DNA from: Ctena decussata
Lineage: Eukaryota; Mollusca; Bivalvia; Lucinida; Lucinidae
Assembly: GCA_963989385.1 (NCBI GenBank)
Contig: OZ022506.1
Location: forward strand, 62,693,434-62,757,433
Direction: 5' to 3'
Length of the DNA stretch: 64,000 nt
The position numbers were made by a program, and so were the translations under genes. This document shows positions 31,060-42,978 of the stretch, piece after piece (the stretch's first letter is position 1; the number at the start of each line of letters is the position of its first letter). The notes beneath the pieces are model-generated. The model had not been told where the DNA came from, ran no database searches, and saw only the letters and a program-made list of their open reading frames with translations.

Positions 31060-34000
31060 TGCAATACACAAGATACACTTTTAACCGCACAATCACATCC
31101 ACACCCTCAAAGAGAAAGTCTAAACCCATGACTTTAAATTCTGACATCCCCCTGAAAATAGCACTTATTAATTTCCAGTCAATCAGGGAGAAAAAGCCCC
31201 AGTTTTTCAGTTACGTTGAATTCTACAAACCCGACATTATCGTCGGAACAGAAACCTGGCTTACACCCGATATGTATGATAGTGAATACTTCCCACCCGA
31301 GCTCGGTTTTACAGTTTACAGGCGCGACCGAGTAGATCAGAAAGGTGGCGGAGTCATCATACTTATCAACTCCAAATTTGTCTCAGAAGAAAAGCCTGTA
31401 TATAAAACAGATTGTGAAAACCTATGGGTCCAGTTGAACCTTACTGGATCCAAATCAGTTCTGACTGGAGCCTATTACAAGCCTCACGAACTAGATCAGT
31501 CCAGTATTGACGAACTGAATAAATCACTTACCCTAGCTAAACAATCGAATTCAACAATCTGGCTTCTGGGAGACTTTAATCTTCCTAAGGTTGACTGGGA
31601 ACATCTCAAGCCTAAATCAGATTGTAGTCATCCGACCTTCTACAGGGAGTGCCTTGAATCTTTTAGTGACTGTATGCTTGAGCAAATGGTGACCTCTCCA
31701 ACTCGAGGTCAAAATATTTTAGATCTGTTTTTCACAACAAACCCAACCCTCGTGGACGACATCTCAGTTACCCCTGGTCTTTCAGACCACAACATTGTAT
31801 TGGCCAAGGTTAAAGTTAAACCTGAAGCAACGAAGCAGGTCCCACGTAATGTCCCATTGTATAAGAAAGCAGATTGGGACCAGCTTAAGCAGTCCATGAG
31901 GGATTTCCACAAAGAAATGACACAGTCTGACCTTGCTACCACAGATGTTCAGACCATGTGGGATAAGTTTGCTTCCAAACTTCAGCAAGGTATAGACACC
32001 TTTATCCCTGTAAGGAAAGTTGGTACCCGGGATGGGTTCCCCTGGATCAACCAAGAAATCCGCCGCTTAATACGTAAGCGAGACAAGTTATACAGACGCT
32101 GGTCCAGGTCCGGTAGACCATTCGACCATAACAAATTTCTCGAATACAAGCACTTAGTACTGCGGGTTTCGGAAAGGGCCTATGAAAAGTACCTAGGCGA
32201 TATCCTAGGTCTCAATGATGTAAGGGATGACCAAAATACGGAAGAACCCCCAAAGGTCAAAACAAAGAAACTCTACTCTCTGCTCAAGCACTCCAAACAG
32301 GATTCTAATGGCATTGCTTCCCTGAGAAGGGACGGACAGATTTATTCTTCTGAAATAGATAAGGCCAATACCCTAAATGATCAGTTTCAGTCAGTGTTTA
32401 GCCCCAAGACCCCAGTAAGTCTTAAGTCCCTGGCCCAAAAGTCATTGCAGGACTTGCACGATTCCGGTGTTGAACTCCCCTTCCAGCCCAGTCCCTACCC
32501 CAAAATGCCAGACATAAGCATTTCAGCAGAAGGCATTGACAAGCTCCTCACAGGCTTGAACCCACCCAAGGCTGCAGGACCAGACAAATTGAAACCCATT
32601 GTACTACAATCATTACACAAAGAGCTCTCTCCCATCCTGCAGCTGATTTTCCAAAGATCCTTAGATACTGGAAAACTACCGGATATTTGGAAAGAGGCAA
32701 ATGTGTCCCCCATTTTCAAGAAAGGGGACAAAGCCGACCCCGCTAACTATAGGCCCATATCTTTGACCTGTGTCCTCTGTAAGGTACTAAAGCACATTGT
32801 TGCATCTGGCCTATCTAAACACTTCACTGAACTGAACATTCTCTATGAACTACAGCATGGGTTCCGAGAAAAGAGATCCTGCGAGACGCAGCTTATCATG
32901 CTGAGTGATGAATTGTCTAAAACTATGCAGATGGGCAAACAGACTGATTTGATTTTATTAGATTTAAGTAAGGCTTTTGACAAAGTTGCCCATGAAAAAC
33001 TTCTTCAAAAACTGCATCACTATGGTATCAGAGGAGCCAGTCTACAATGGATTAAGGACTTTTTAGATAACAGGAAGCAGGCTGTAGTAATTAATGGATT
33101 AAATTCAAACCTTATCCCAGTCTCCTCTGGCGTCCCGCAGGGCTCAGTTCTCGGACCAATTCTCTTCCTTACATACATCAATGACCTACCAGAGCAGGTC
33201 AAATCAAGAGTAAGGCTCTTTGCAGATGATACTGCAATGTACCTTGCTCTTAGCTAACCGTCCGAAGGCAAGGTCCTCCAAAAGGACCTACTCAGCCTAG
33301 AACAATGGGAAAAGATGTGGGATATGAACTTTAACCCCTCTAAATGTCAGGTCCTTCATGTCACTCGTCTTAAAAAACCCATTCAGACTAAATACTTCTT
33401 ACATGATATTGAGCTGGATAGTGTTTCATCTGCAAAATATCTAGGGGTCACCATCTCGGATGACCTAACTTGGAGTACCCATATTGATAATGTAGCCAAG
33501 AGCGCTAACCAGACTCTTGGATTTCTGAAAAGAAACATTCGGGTCCATAATAAGGACCTGAAATCAGTAGCCTACAAAACATTAGTAAGGCCCCAGTTGG
33601 AGTACGCTTCAACAGTATGGTCCCCCCACACTGCCACTGACATACATGAAGTGGAAGCGGTCCAAAGAAGGGCTGCCAGGTGGGCAACAAGAGATTATGA
33701 TTACACATCCAGCGTCACTGCTATGTTGAAGGACCTAAATTGGCGCCCCTAGACCAACGACGTATAGATTGCCGTCTTATAATGATGTACAAGGTCACAT
33801 ATGACCTTGTTGCCATTCCTGCATCTTAGTACCTTGTTCGCAACACTAGACAGTCAAGACATATTCATCCACTTTCATATCGACAAATCCCAACTTATAA
33901 AGACTACTACAGGTTCACATTCTTCCCTAAGACTATCATCCATTGGAATGCCCTTCCACCCTACATACCGGTCCTTCCTACCTTGGTGCAGTTCAGCAGT

Positions 34001-34218
34001 GCTGTCTGCCAGGTAATCCATGTCTCTCCCTAAACACCAATTTCTGTTTTTATCTTTTAACTATACTAACACTCTTTATCCCACTGTACAAACTCATTTC
34101 ACATACTTTCCTATACATTTGTTCCAGCTAACCCCCTTCAGCACTTGGTTCGCCGGAACCCGTCTGTGTCCCCCTCGGGGGTTAAGACGTAACGGAAGAT
34201 AGATAGATAGATAGACAA
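31060..34218 (+). mobile_element. LINE-B, Jockey/CR1-like, nearly full ORF2 and GATA tail
   Basis: Endonuclease plus reverse-transcriptase coding region followed by a 3' UTR and an (AGAT)n tail at 34196-34216. No ORF1 precedes it, so the 5' end is lost or diverged. Preceded by a T run at 30878-30896. The target-site duplication could not be defined. Confidence 0.8.
31128..34033 (+). pseudogene. LINE-B ORF2: APE endonuclease and reverse transcriptase, disabled
   Basis: From the ATG at 31128, the APE-type endonuclease shows IIVGTETWL, LLGDFNLPKVDW (about residue 168 from the frame start at 31059) and GLSDHNI (about 241). The reverse transcriptase follows with NYRPISL, LLDLSKAFDKV, GVPQGSVLGPILF and the catalytic FADD (about 721). 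A TAA at 33255-33257 interrupts soon after FADD; the same frame continues with EQWEKMWDMNFN and KYLGVTI. A one-base deletion in a C run near 33749 shifts the frame, which then reads on to another stop (33827) and ends near 34033. The few lesions suggest recent death. Expected role when intact is target-primed reverse transcription. Confidence 0.9.
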
Positions 34219-34399
34219 GAGATCCTTGGAAATGTATCAGTATTCAGTACATATGATAACACTGTACAAATTTAGCTAAGTTTTTTTATGATCTTGCTCA
34301 GATTACTTATCTTTCGAGACTTTGAACTCACCTGATATATGATCTGATCATGTAAGTCACGATATCATCCATAACAATCCATTTTAGAATAGTACAAAC

Positions 34400-34609
34400 A
34401 CATTATTATAATAGTAACTTGATCTGGCGTACTGTATCACGTCGAGTGGATGAGCTTATACCATCGGATCACCCGAGACGCTAGCTTAAACCCTTACCTA
34501 CCCTTTAAGCGCTTATCGAAGGGTCTGATCTGACTGAGCGGATGTCCAGTCATATCTGAGTCTGAGCTGGGCGCACAACCACTTTGTTGGTTTTCTCGTG
34601 TCGCGGCTC
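34400..34609. mobile_element. Chimeric foldback: left half of one MITE, right half of another
   Basis: 34400-34480 matches the left half of the MITE at 35325-35444 ('taacttgatctggcgta', 'accatcggatca'). 34485-34609 matches the right half of the GAGCCGCGACAC family ('ctttaagcgctta', ending cgtgtcgcggctc). The junction is near 34482. Confidence 0.7.
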
Positions 34610-34732
34610 AATTTTAAAAATAAGCTCTTAACCCATTTATGTCCATTGGACTCTTCCATCCCTATCAGTTAGACGAATCCATTCATCATCGTAGGATGTC
34701 TGGCGCTCATTCATTTGCAGTCAACTCCCGCT

Positions 34733-34924
34733 ATCTCGAACACTGATATCTCATTGTATCTTCTTATATCAAAGAATTTATTTCCTATTTTTATTCACAC
34801 TTCAACTCCTGTTATCTCAAACAACTGATATCTCAAAGTAACTTTTCTGGTACCAGAAAATATACTTTGAGATATCAGTAGTTTGGACTGAAGTTGGACT
34901 CCGAGATATCGATAGTTGACTGTA
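34733..34924. mobile_element. 'tatctc' MITE
   Basis: Left end 'cagtcaactcccgctatctc', right end 'gagatatcgatagttgactg'; inner stems 'gatatctcaaagta' and 'tactttgagatatc'. TA follows the right end. A worn copy is at 9570-9760. Confidence 0.75.
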
Positions 34925-35075
34925 TTTATTTTGTTTCATCATATTGACAGAATCTGTTGTAAAAGTTAGGCCCTGATCAGACGCCAAATTCGGAGATGTC
35001 TGATCTGTATCTGAACCGATTGTCCACGTCCTTTTAATAAGACGCTTGGCATTTATGGGCTTATGCGGACTGGAA

Positions 35076-35266
35076 GGATGGATGGATAACTTGTGATTTT
35101 ACGTCCTTTTCAACAGTATTTCAGTCATATCAGGACGATGGAAGGGTGATAATGAAAAGCTGTGCGCAATGAACCTTGTTTACAGTTGGAAAGATTCCGC
35201 ATACAGCTGGTCTCGAACCCGGGACCGCTAGATCAGCAGGCCAGCGATTAACCCACTAGTCTGCCG
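35076..35266 (-). mobile_element. tRNA-headed SINE, family C, with 9-bp TSD
   Basis: On the minus strand 'tagtgggttaatcgctggcc' and the B box 'gggttcgagacc', then the family tail. ggactggaa flanks both sides (35067-35075 and 35267-35275). Confidence 0.85.
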
Positions 35267-35324
35267 GGACTGGAATGGATCGTACCATGACTTGTGTGAG
35301 GTGTATCTGTTAATATATACACAG

Positions 35325-35444
35325 TATTATAATAGTAACTTGATCTGGCGTAATGTATCACGTCTCGTGGATGAGCTCATACCATCGGATCAGCCGAGAC
35401 GCTTGCGTGATACGCAAGATCAAGTTAGGCCTACTATTATAATA
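35325..35444. mobile_element. 120-bp foldback MITE
   Basis: 'attataatagtaacttgatc' faces 'gatcaagttaggcctactat', and the inner arms 'tgtatcacg' and 'cgtgatacg' pair. Confidence 0.75.
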
Positions 35445-35465
35445 ATTTGTATAATTGTATACCTT

Positions 35466-36736
35466 AAGCCTCGGTCCCACAGAGCTTGCGACTGCGATGC
35501 GACCGCTTTGCGACTGATTTTGTCTGCGACTGACCTGCGACCTCTGCGACCATTGCAACTTCTTTTCCTCTTCAAATGTGGTCGCCGATCAGTCGCCGAT
35601 CAGTCGGCGACAGCTTTCGCATGTAGTCGGCGATCGATCGGCGACCTCACTGCAACTGGTCGCCGTAGGATCGGCGACAGGATTGCAACTAGTTCAGAAT
35701 GATCGGCGACCAGTCGGCGACCAATCGGCGACTCTTCGGCGACTGGTTTCAAATGAACGGCGACTGGTCGGAGACTGATTGGCGACCGTTCTGCGAAAAA
35801 AAAATAATGGAAATGTGGTGACAAGAATGAAATCATTTCAGTGAAAGTTGTCAAAATAACACAGCTACAGATTCAGTTCATTGCTTGCAACGAAACAACC
35901 GGCATGCACCTCTTTTGTCTATGATGGTGTACAGGCGATTAAGACGGAGGAGGAGAACACAGTACTGGATAAGACATTGGTTTCAAAAAGGCCGCAGTTT
36001 ATTGAGATTCCTCCTTTGACTGTTGAGATTCCTCAACTGAAGCAGGCGTCCGAACGTCGGAAGTCATTTCTGCTGTCTGTTTTGGCGACGATGTTTCTTT
36101 TTTTTTTTTTTTTTTTTTTTGGTTGGGGGGGGGTCCTCTATGTACCATGATGCGAGCACTTTGAGCCTAGGTAATAAAATAATGCACTGCAAACTTTGAT
36201 CTATTGGCGCACGCTGCAACCTGTCGGCGACCAGTCGGCGACCTGTCGCCGATCGTTCAGCGATCTATCGGGGCACGCTGCAACCTGTCGGCGACCAGTC
36301 GCCGATCGGTCGCCGATCAGTCGCCGTCTCACCAGTGGTCAGTCGCCGATAAGTCGCCGATCGGTCGCCGATCAGTCGCCGAACAGTCGCCGACAGATCG
36401 CCGATAGGTCGCAGCAAGGTTGCAGCATTTCAGAACCAAAGTGTTCATGAAACTGATCGGCGACCGATCGGCGACCGGTCGGCGACTGTTCGGCGACTGA
36501 TCGGCGACTTCCAGAAAACCATTGCAACCAGTCGGCGATCAAAATCAGTCGCGGCTAGTCTTTTGTGCATGTTCAAAAGACTGGCTGCGACTAATTTTGA
36601 TCGGCGACTGCTCGGCGACCTTGTTGCGACCATTATAAAACCTCTCCGCGACTTCTGCAACCTCTCTGCGACTGTCAGTTTTTTTAGTCGCGGATAGGTC
36701 GCGGCGCGGTCGCAAGCTCTGTGGGACCGGGGCTTT
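35466..36736. mobile_element. 1.27-kb TIR element packed with GTCGCCGAT satellite
   Basis: Ends 'aagcctcggtcccacagagc' and 'gctctgtgggaccggggctt' are inverted repeats. Both arms consist of 9-11 bp units of the type gtcgccgat / atcggcgac (35520-35800 and 36200-36700). The centre (35800-36190) is non-repetitive apart from a 26-base T run and a G run. ORFs across the arms are satellite translations. An 89-codon frame at 35881-36150 in the centre has no recognised family. Confidence 0.8.
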
Positions 36737-36739
36737 AGG

Positions 36740-36860
36740 GAACAGCCAGTCATTCAAACCTGCCAGCGCTAATGTACCGGATTCGAACCTGCGCGGCAGA
36801 GGTATGAAGCTAATCGTGAGACAAATGCTACCGACTGGGCTACCGAGGCGCTCCACTTGC
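36740..36860 (-). mobile_element. tRNA-headed SINE remnant, family D
   Basis: On the minus strand 'gtagcccagtcggtagcat' then the B box 'caggttcgaatccgg'. Its head differs from families A and C. Confidence 0.6.
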
Positions 36861-37163
36861 CGTGTTTGTTGACGCAACGTCACCTGTCCCATTTCTCTGG
36901 TTCTCGTTTTTACGATACACGTTAAAAATGACGCGCCTCAAGCTTGAACCAAGCTGGAACTCAGGCATAGCTTGGTTTTGTGAGATAGCGATACGGATTC
37001 AGAAAACGTCAGTTTGATTCGGCTATCCATATCAGATGGCCAGAAAACAGACAGTTCAAAGGGTGTATCATTGATAAGAAATGAATGTACTACTGCAATG
37101 GTATACATGTATAATATCACTTATGACCAGGGCTAATAGGCAAATGCGACACTCATTTTACAT

Positions 37164-37591
37164 AGGGGAGAGTCGGGTAACTTCGGACAGCGGGGATAAA
37201 TTCGGACAGTGACATTTTTCTCTAAAAAATATATGTCAGTTGTCTGGAACTAAAACAAACAATAACTGGCCAAACAGTGAAAATCCTGATTAGATGGCTC
37301 ATTATGAGCCGTCTCATCTGGATTTTCACTGTTTGCAATGGTATGTCCGAATTTACCCGCCTGTCCGAAGTTACCCGACTCTCCCCTGTAAATGTATGTG
37401 CTGGTAGGGGACAGTCGGGTAAATTCGGACATACAATTGCAAACAGTGAAAATCCAGATGAGACGGCTCATAATGAGCCGTCTCATCAGGGTTTTCTCTG
37501 TTTGGCCAGTTAATTCCAAACAACTGACATATAAAGGAAACAATGCCACTGTCCGAAATTACCCGCTGTCCGAAGTTAACCCACTCCCCCC
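37164..37591. mobile_element. Head-to-head inverted dimer of a 'gtcgggtaa' MITE
   Basis: Copy A (37164-37387) begins aggggagagtcgggtaac and ends ttacccgactctcccct. Copy B (37409-37591) repeats it in inverted order across a 21-bp spacer. Each copy has an inner palindrome 'ggctcattatgagcc' or 'ggctcataatgagcc' flanked by 'aaacagtgaaaatcc'. Confidence 0.85.
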
Positions 37592-37599
37592 TTCAGGAT

Positions 37600-38560
37600 C
37601 ACTTATGTCCTGGGCTGATAAGCAAAGGCGAGTGTACAAGGTCAGGCAGTGTTGCTCAATTATACTGAAGCGTAGTATCGACATTAAGTTTTCAGGCTAG
37701 AAATCGTCATAAGGAAGAGCAACATTATTGTCCTTTTTTGTAACGAACACAGCTCACGAACACAGGCCTGGCGCCACCTCAAAGCCAAATTTTATGCCAA
37801 AGAAAGATGACAGGCAAAGGCATCATAGAAGAGACGACCTTCAAAAAGCAAAATCATCCAAAGGAATAGGAGCCGATTAAACTTGTTTCAGTGTGATTTG
37901 GCTTCCTTGGGCCACGAAGTCTCAATATTTGACATGTTTAAGTGGCACAGACCATGCGCACAGGTTTATCTTGTTCTATCTGGATTTGCTCTTTTTGACT
38001 TGCGATTGTACAGATATGCCTGGTGGCATGGACGGTCTGGTCAGAGCCAGCTCAGTTTGCCCACATGTTAGGGTCATGCTGAGTTTATTCTGTGCAAAGG
38101 GCACTAATCCAATACACTCGTTAATGTAACAATATCACGAGTTAGCTCACTTGTATGTTAAGTAACACGTGTAAGCGAGTGAACGGCAGTTTTGTACAAT
38201 CAGCATTATTTTCTGTAATGAATTTCAATATTGCCTTGTGGGAGGTTGCATGTTGGGTGTTACATGTATATAGCGCGACTGCGACACAAGCTGACAGTGG
38301 TCTACAGTGCTCGGACATGCAAGGGGGTGCAAATGAGGTTTTGAATGGCATGGAAGAATTATTGGATTATTTTTCTTGAATGGTCCAACTTGAGTACCAT
38401 TAATGAAAATAACTATTTTAAACAAAGTATTTCCAGATGAGGTGGTTCATGATGAAGCGCCTCGTCTAGCTCTACACTGTTTAACCAGTCGATGAAATTT
38501 CATAATCATTCAGCTTGGAGGAAGGATACTTTTTTTTCTCTTAATTTTCACATATAAATA
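37600..38560. other. No gene recognised
   Basis: A worn relative of the inner stem of the 37164 element lies at about 38420-38485 ('ccagatgaggtggttcatga'). No coding sequence supported. Confidence 0.4.
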
Positions 38561-41500
38561 AACATATTCATTAAACCTGCCAGTTTCTCAGATTGTGCGA
38601 TGTATTTGAAGAAAACGAACCAGTATTTATTTTTTCTTATGTTATTTTGTAACAACCATGTACAATGTAAGTTATTCATAAATAATATGCGTAAGCATGC
38701 CCCATCCATTAAATATATTATTCGTGATTTTTTTGTTTTTAATCGAAAACAAACAAAAAAACGTAAAATATTACTACTGCATTTTTTCTTACCAGTTTGT
38801 TTTAAATATCCTATGTTATGCAATATATATGATTTGAAAAAAATGAAAGTGCATTCATATGCTACAGATATGAATTTTAATAGAAAAAAATGTGAAAAAA
38901 AAAGAATAAAAATTTGGCATTGGTATCGATCTTAAATTTTTAAAAAGCGATACCTGACCAAATAGATGTACTGAATATAAAAAATATCTCCGGATACCAT
39001 CTACTAATGACAGGTTTCAAGACAAAGCAAGCGATCGGCTAGAAGTTGTGCTTACTACACATACGCACAGCATAAATATTCTGCGCTGACAAAAAGTCTA
39101 ATGTGCGCTGACAAGAGTTCTAATTTGAGCTGACAAGATTTCTAATCTGCGCTGTCAACGTTTCTTTAGACTAAATAAGGGGCACTACGATAAATCCGCA
39201 TAATGTGGCCAAATTAAGACTCTCTAATGATGTGCACATCTACACATCACAGCCTGCCAAATCCAAGGAATCGAATGACACAGAATCTTTAAAAGGTTTG
39301 AGAAGGTCCATAATCCTGCCAAAAGGACTTGATCCATAAACCCCGACGATGAACATAGAAACACTTCTTATCAAGCCTAAACTGTCCTGAAGGCAACTGT
39401 AGAAAGGTTCGCACTGATTAAATTAATCCCCCTCCCAACACCTCGCCCCCCCCCCCCCCCCTCCTTTTTTACCAAACACATTAAAAATGAATAAATAATT
39501 AAGTAAAATAAACCAATAAGTATAAATAAACGGAGCACATAGACGCATCCTACAGCAGGACATTCTTATACATGTAAGAATTTCAAAATATTTTACTGAA
39601 AATATCAGAATATGTTTCGCTGAGAAACTTTTTTACAGAGACAACATGGCGGAAGAACCAAAGAACACACTATGGCAAAACAGAATTTAATTCAGGTATT
39701 ATTAAGTTCGTATTTCGTTATCTACTATATGCTCCAGCCTATGGAATGTCCCTTGAGTCAAGGATCAGATAAAATTGTTATAGTTATTTGTTAACTAGCT
39801 TATAATAGCATAAGAAAACAAAAAGCGCATATACAGCTTGTAAAATTTCTAACATCAAACAGTTTGACCACTGTTTGGCAGCAGGATGCCACTTAAGCAA
39901 CAGCTACAGCTGCTTATCAGTCATCTACATAAACAAACAATTTCATGCTGAAAAGTTCACCAGAATTTGAACTTGTTGTCTGTGGACAAAAGTGTTATCT
40001 TACAATGTCAGACCAAAACTGGCTAAACGAATTAGAAATAGAGAAAATGAACTAAACATTTTTTCCTGATAAAACGAAAACAAAGCAGAATCAGTAGATG
40101 AAGCGTCCTGCAGTTTCACAGCGCCAAATAAATATACTAATACACTTTCATAGCGCCAAATAAATGTTCTGATACACATTTCATGCTACGAATAAATTAT
40201 CTTACAAAAACTACATATAGCTTGTATATCATTCCATCAAAGATAAAACAGTTTAACGTTTGTTACACACTGTTTTATGTCCGTTTATAATTGAAATGAC
40301 GATATAAAACCGTAAGAAACTACATAAATCCTATTAATTTATACATTTACTGCGTAAATTACAAAAATTGGTACACCACCCAAGAAAATAAACTCGAATA
40401 TATCAAGCTAATTTTGCAAGTTGATAAGTTGATTCTTTTTTTTTCTTTTTTTTTCTATTATTATTTTTTTCTTCTCGAAGTAACAGGGTTTGCTGGAAGT
40501 GAAATAACACCCATACATTATACAGAGGCATAGCTAAGGGCAATAGCAAGATGCGCATAATCATGTTTCATACTCTTTGAGGAAAATCTAGGGGTTAGGC
40601 CCCTAAAATATTTCATATTGCCATGTATATTGGCAGCTGTTACTTAAACTTTGTCCAGTTTTCAAATTTTCAGCCTACAAATGCGCAAGTGTGTGTCGGA
40701 ATTTTGTCAGTTTGACAAAATTTCAATACGCACTTGCATATTTGCGTATAGGTAGCTACGCCATTGTTATACCAGCCTTGGAACGCTGCAGTTTCTATAG
40801 CATGGCTAATGACATCCACAGGGAGATCTTGGTAAGAGGACAGACGTTAGGACCTGTAGCAGGCTTCCAAAACCTTCGAACGGTTGTCTCTGACAATGGC
40901 GGCTCCTTCAAGTTCTCTGCAAGCCACTGCAGCTCTTACAAAGCTACAATGTAAAACCAGTTTGGAGAGTTTACAACGTAGCTCTTGGGTCAAAAGTGAA
41001 ACTGATACGCGTTCTTCTCATATGCGTGAGCCTGTATAATATAGATTTGTGTCATTTCCGTCCGTGGTTACATACTGCTGAGCCACTTGGGGAACGTCGT
41101 TACAAGAATTGCAGCAGCGACAATTCCTTGTCATATCCATATTTCTGTTCGCCTTTGACTCGTGAATCTTGATAGCAGTTCTGGAAAGGAAAGCAGGCTT
41201 TTAAGATGAGAAGGTACTGAAGGCTATTGAACATTTCTTATAAGGACAACATAATTAATGAGGTTGCTTGCTGAAAGATCATAGCATCCACTGGAAAATA
41301 TGACAAGCTCCTGACCATGGTCACGAAACGGAAACAACATCGCAAGGTCTTCACGCTTACCAAAGACGATTCTACAGGGCATAGTGAAATGTAAGAAGAG
41401 GAAAATCAAAGAAGAGTCTGGAGTACAATATTAAAAAGCGGATAGTGATGGGCGCTGACCACACAACTAGGGCAGTAGACGAGATTGTTGCAAAGTCATG

Positions 41501-41900
41501 AAAGCTGCACACACATGAAGAATGTACTCGGCTGATATGAACTTTAAAACCATTTGAAGAAACTCCACACGAGAGCAAGAGTTTCAGATAATTGCATGAA
41601 TGTTTGTATTTTAAATCCATCCTTTGGGTCTCCAATTATATGTTGGGTGGGTAGTATTAACGAAACAACTTGATTTGATTGTGTCGTTGTTGTTGTTGCT
41701 TTTGAAATACCAGAGGCAATATCAATACGGATCGCATCATTATAAGGGCCCGGTCCATTAGCGAGTTTGGAGGCAGCTATGCAGACCGCAAAACCTACTT
41801 CTATATAGATCTATACAAGAATGATAGTGAAATTAAGTTCAACCTGTATAATGATATTAAATAATACTGACGCGAGGAAAGAGACTTAACCCATCACCAA
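38560..41900. other. 3.3 kb of AT-rich DNA without recognised genes
   Basis: Both strands are open over 38600-38935 because of A/T richness; the two ORFs there have no motif. Short degenerate duplications occur at about 39085-39155 ('gcgctgacaagagttctaat') and 40115-40175 ('agcgccaaataaat'). A C run is at 39446-39464. The dispersed conserved motif occurs at 41065-41110. Confidence 0.4.
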
Positions 41901-41904
41901 AAGT

Positions 41905-42437
41905 TATGGTGAAACATCATTACCGAAATCAATGACGAAACATCATCTCTGAAAACATCATTTCCAAAAACTATGACGAAACACATCACCAAAATCTTCA
42001 CCATCAAAAACTATGACCAAACAACATTACCTAAAACATCAACAACAATAATAATGACGAAGCACCATCACCAAAATCATCATCACCAAACACTATGACG
42101 AAACGGCATCAACAAAAACAGTATCACCAAATACTATGATGAAGAATCATCTCCAAAAACATCAATACCAAAAACTATGATGAAATATTATTACCAAAAG
42201 CAATGAAGAGACATTATCTCCTAAAACATGATCGTCAAAAACTATAACAAAGCACCATCTCCTTAACTAAAAGCCATGAAGAAACATGTAATCACCAAAC
42301 AGCAATGAAGAAACATCATCAAAAACTTCATCACAAGAAAAACTATGACCAAATTATCATCTCCAAAAACATTATCACCAAAACCTGTGATGAAACATCA
42401 TCACTAAACGTTATGACGTAACATCATCTCCAAAAAA
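41905..42437 (+). repeat. Degenerate minisatellite 'aaacatcatc...ccaaaaactatgac'
   Basis: Repeated variants of 'catcaccaaaaactatgacg' with irregular 18-40 bp spacing. It continues after a SINE at about 42592-42610. Confidence 0.75.
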
Positions 42438-42590
42438 GGAGTCCCGTAGCGTAGCAGGTTTTAAACGCTAGACTGTTGATCTAGCGGGAAAGGGATTCCA
42501 CTGCACACAGCCTTTGAATATGACCCTCCCATCGTCCCGATATGGCTGAAATAATGTTCAAAAGGTGGAAAAAACGCAAGTCATCCATCA
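42438..42590 (+). mobile_element. SINE family C copy inserted in the minisatellite
   Basis: 'gtagcgtagcaggttttaaa' head remnant followed by 'cccatcgtcccgatatggct' and an atcc-like tail. Minisatellite units on both sides show it as a later insertion. Confidence 0.65.
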
Positions 42591-42803
42591 TTATCAAAAA
42601 CTATAATGAGACAAAGTTGAGACCACAATGCAACCCGAAGCAAGAACTTGGTACAGGTGCCTCAGTATAGCACTGAGAGGTTTCAATCACCAGTTATTTC
42701 TAAAACACTGTCATTTTCCTTTTTCTCGAGGAAACAAAGCGTCAGCGTCTTACGAAAGACTGGTGGTGACTTCAAAATTCATTGTTCCATCACACTTCAA
42801 TGT

Positions 42804-42882
42804 TTATACTTCATAGTTCATACTCCACAGTTCATACTTCAGAGTTCAAACTTCGCAGTCCATACTTCAGAATTCATACTTT
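42804..42882 (+). repeat. 14-bp minisatellite x 5-6
   Basis: Unit acttcanagttcat repeated without gaps. Confidence 0.8.
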
Positions 42883-42978
42883 ATTATACGTCATTACGTC
42901 ACATCGACGATGAAACGACGCTGATTTGACGATGTGCATCTGGTAGACAAGAACCAGCATTACTCAGAGTTTTCAGCA

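Noticed and set aside
35881..36150. 89-codon ORF in the centre of the GTCGCCGAT element
   Set aside because: It ends in a poly-F tract from a T run and has no recognised domain; too weak to list as a gene.
35578..36450. ORFs of 66-84 codons rich in RRPVADQSP
   Set aside because: They are translations of the GTCGCCGAT satellite.
38548..38935. Overlapping ORFs of 91 and 111 codons
   Set aside because: They arise from A/T richness: both strands are open and there are no recognised motifs or splice sites.
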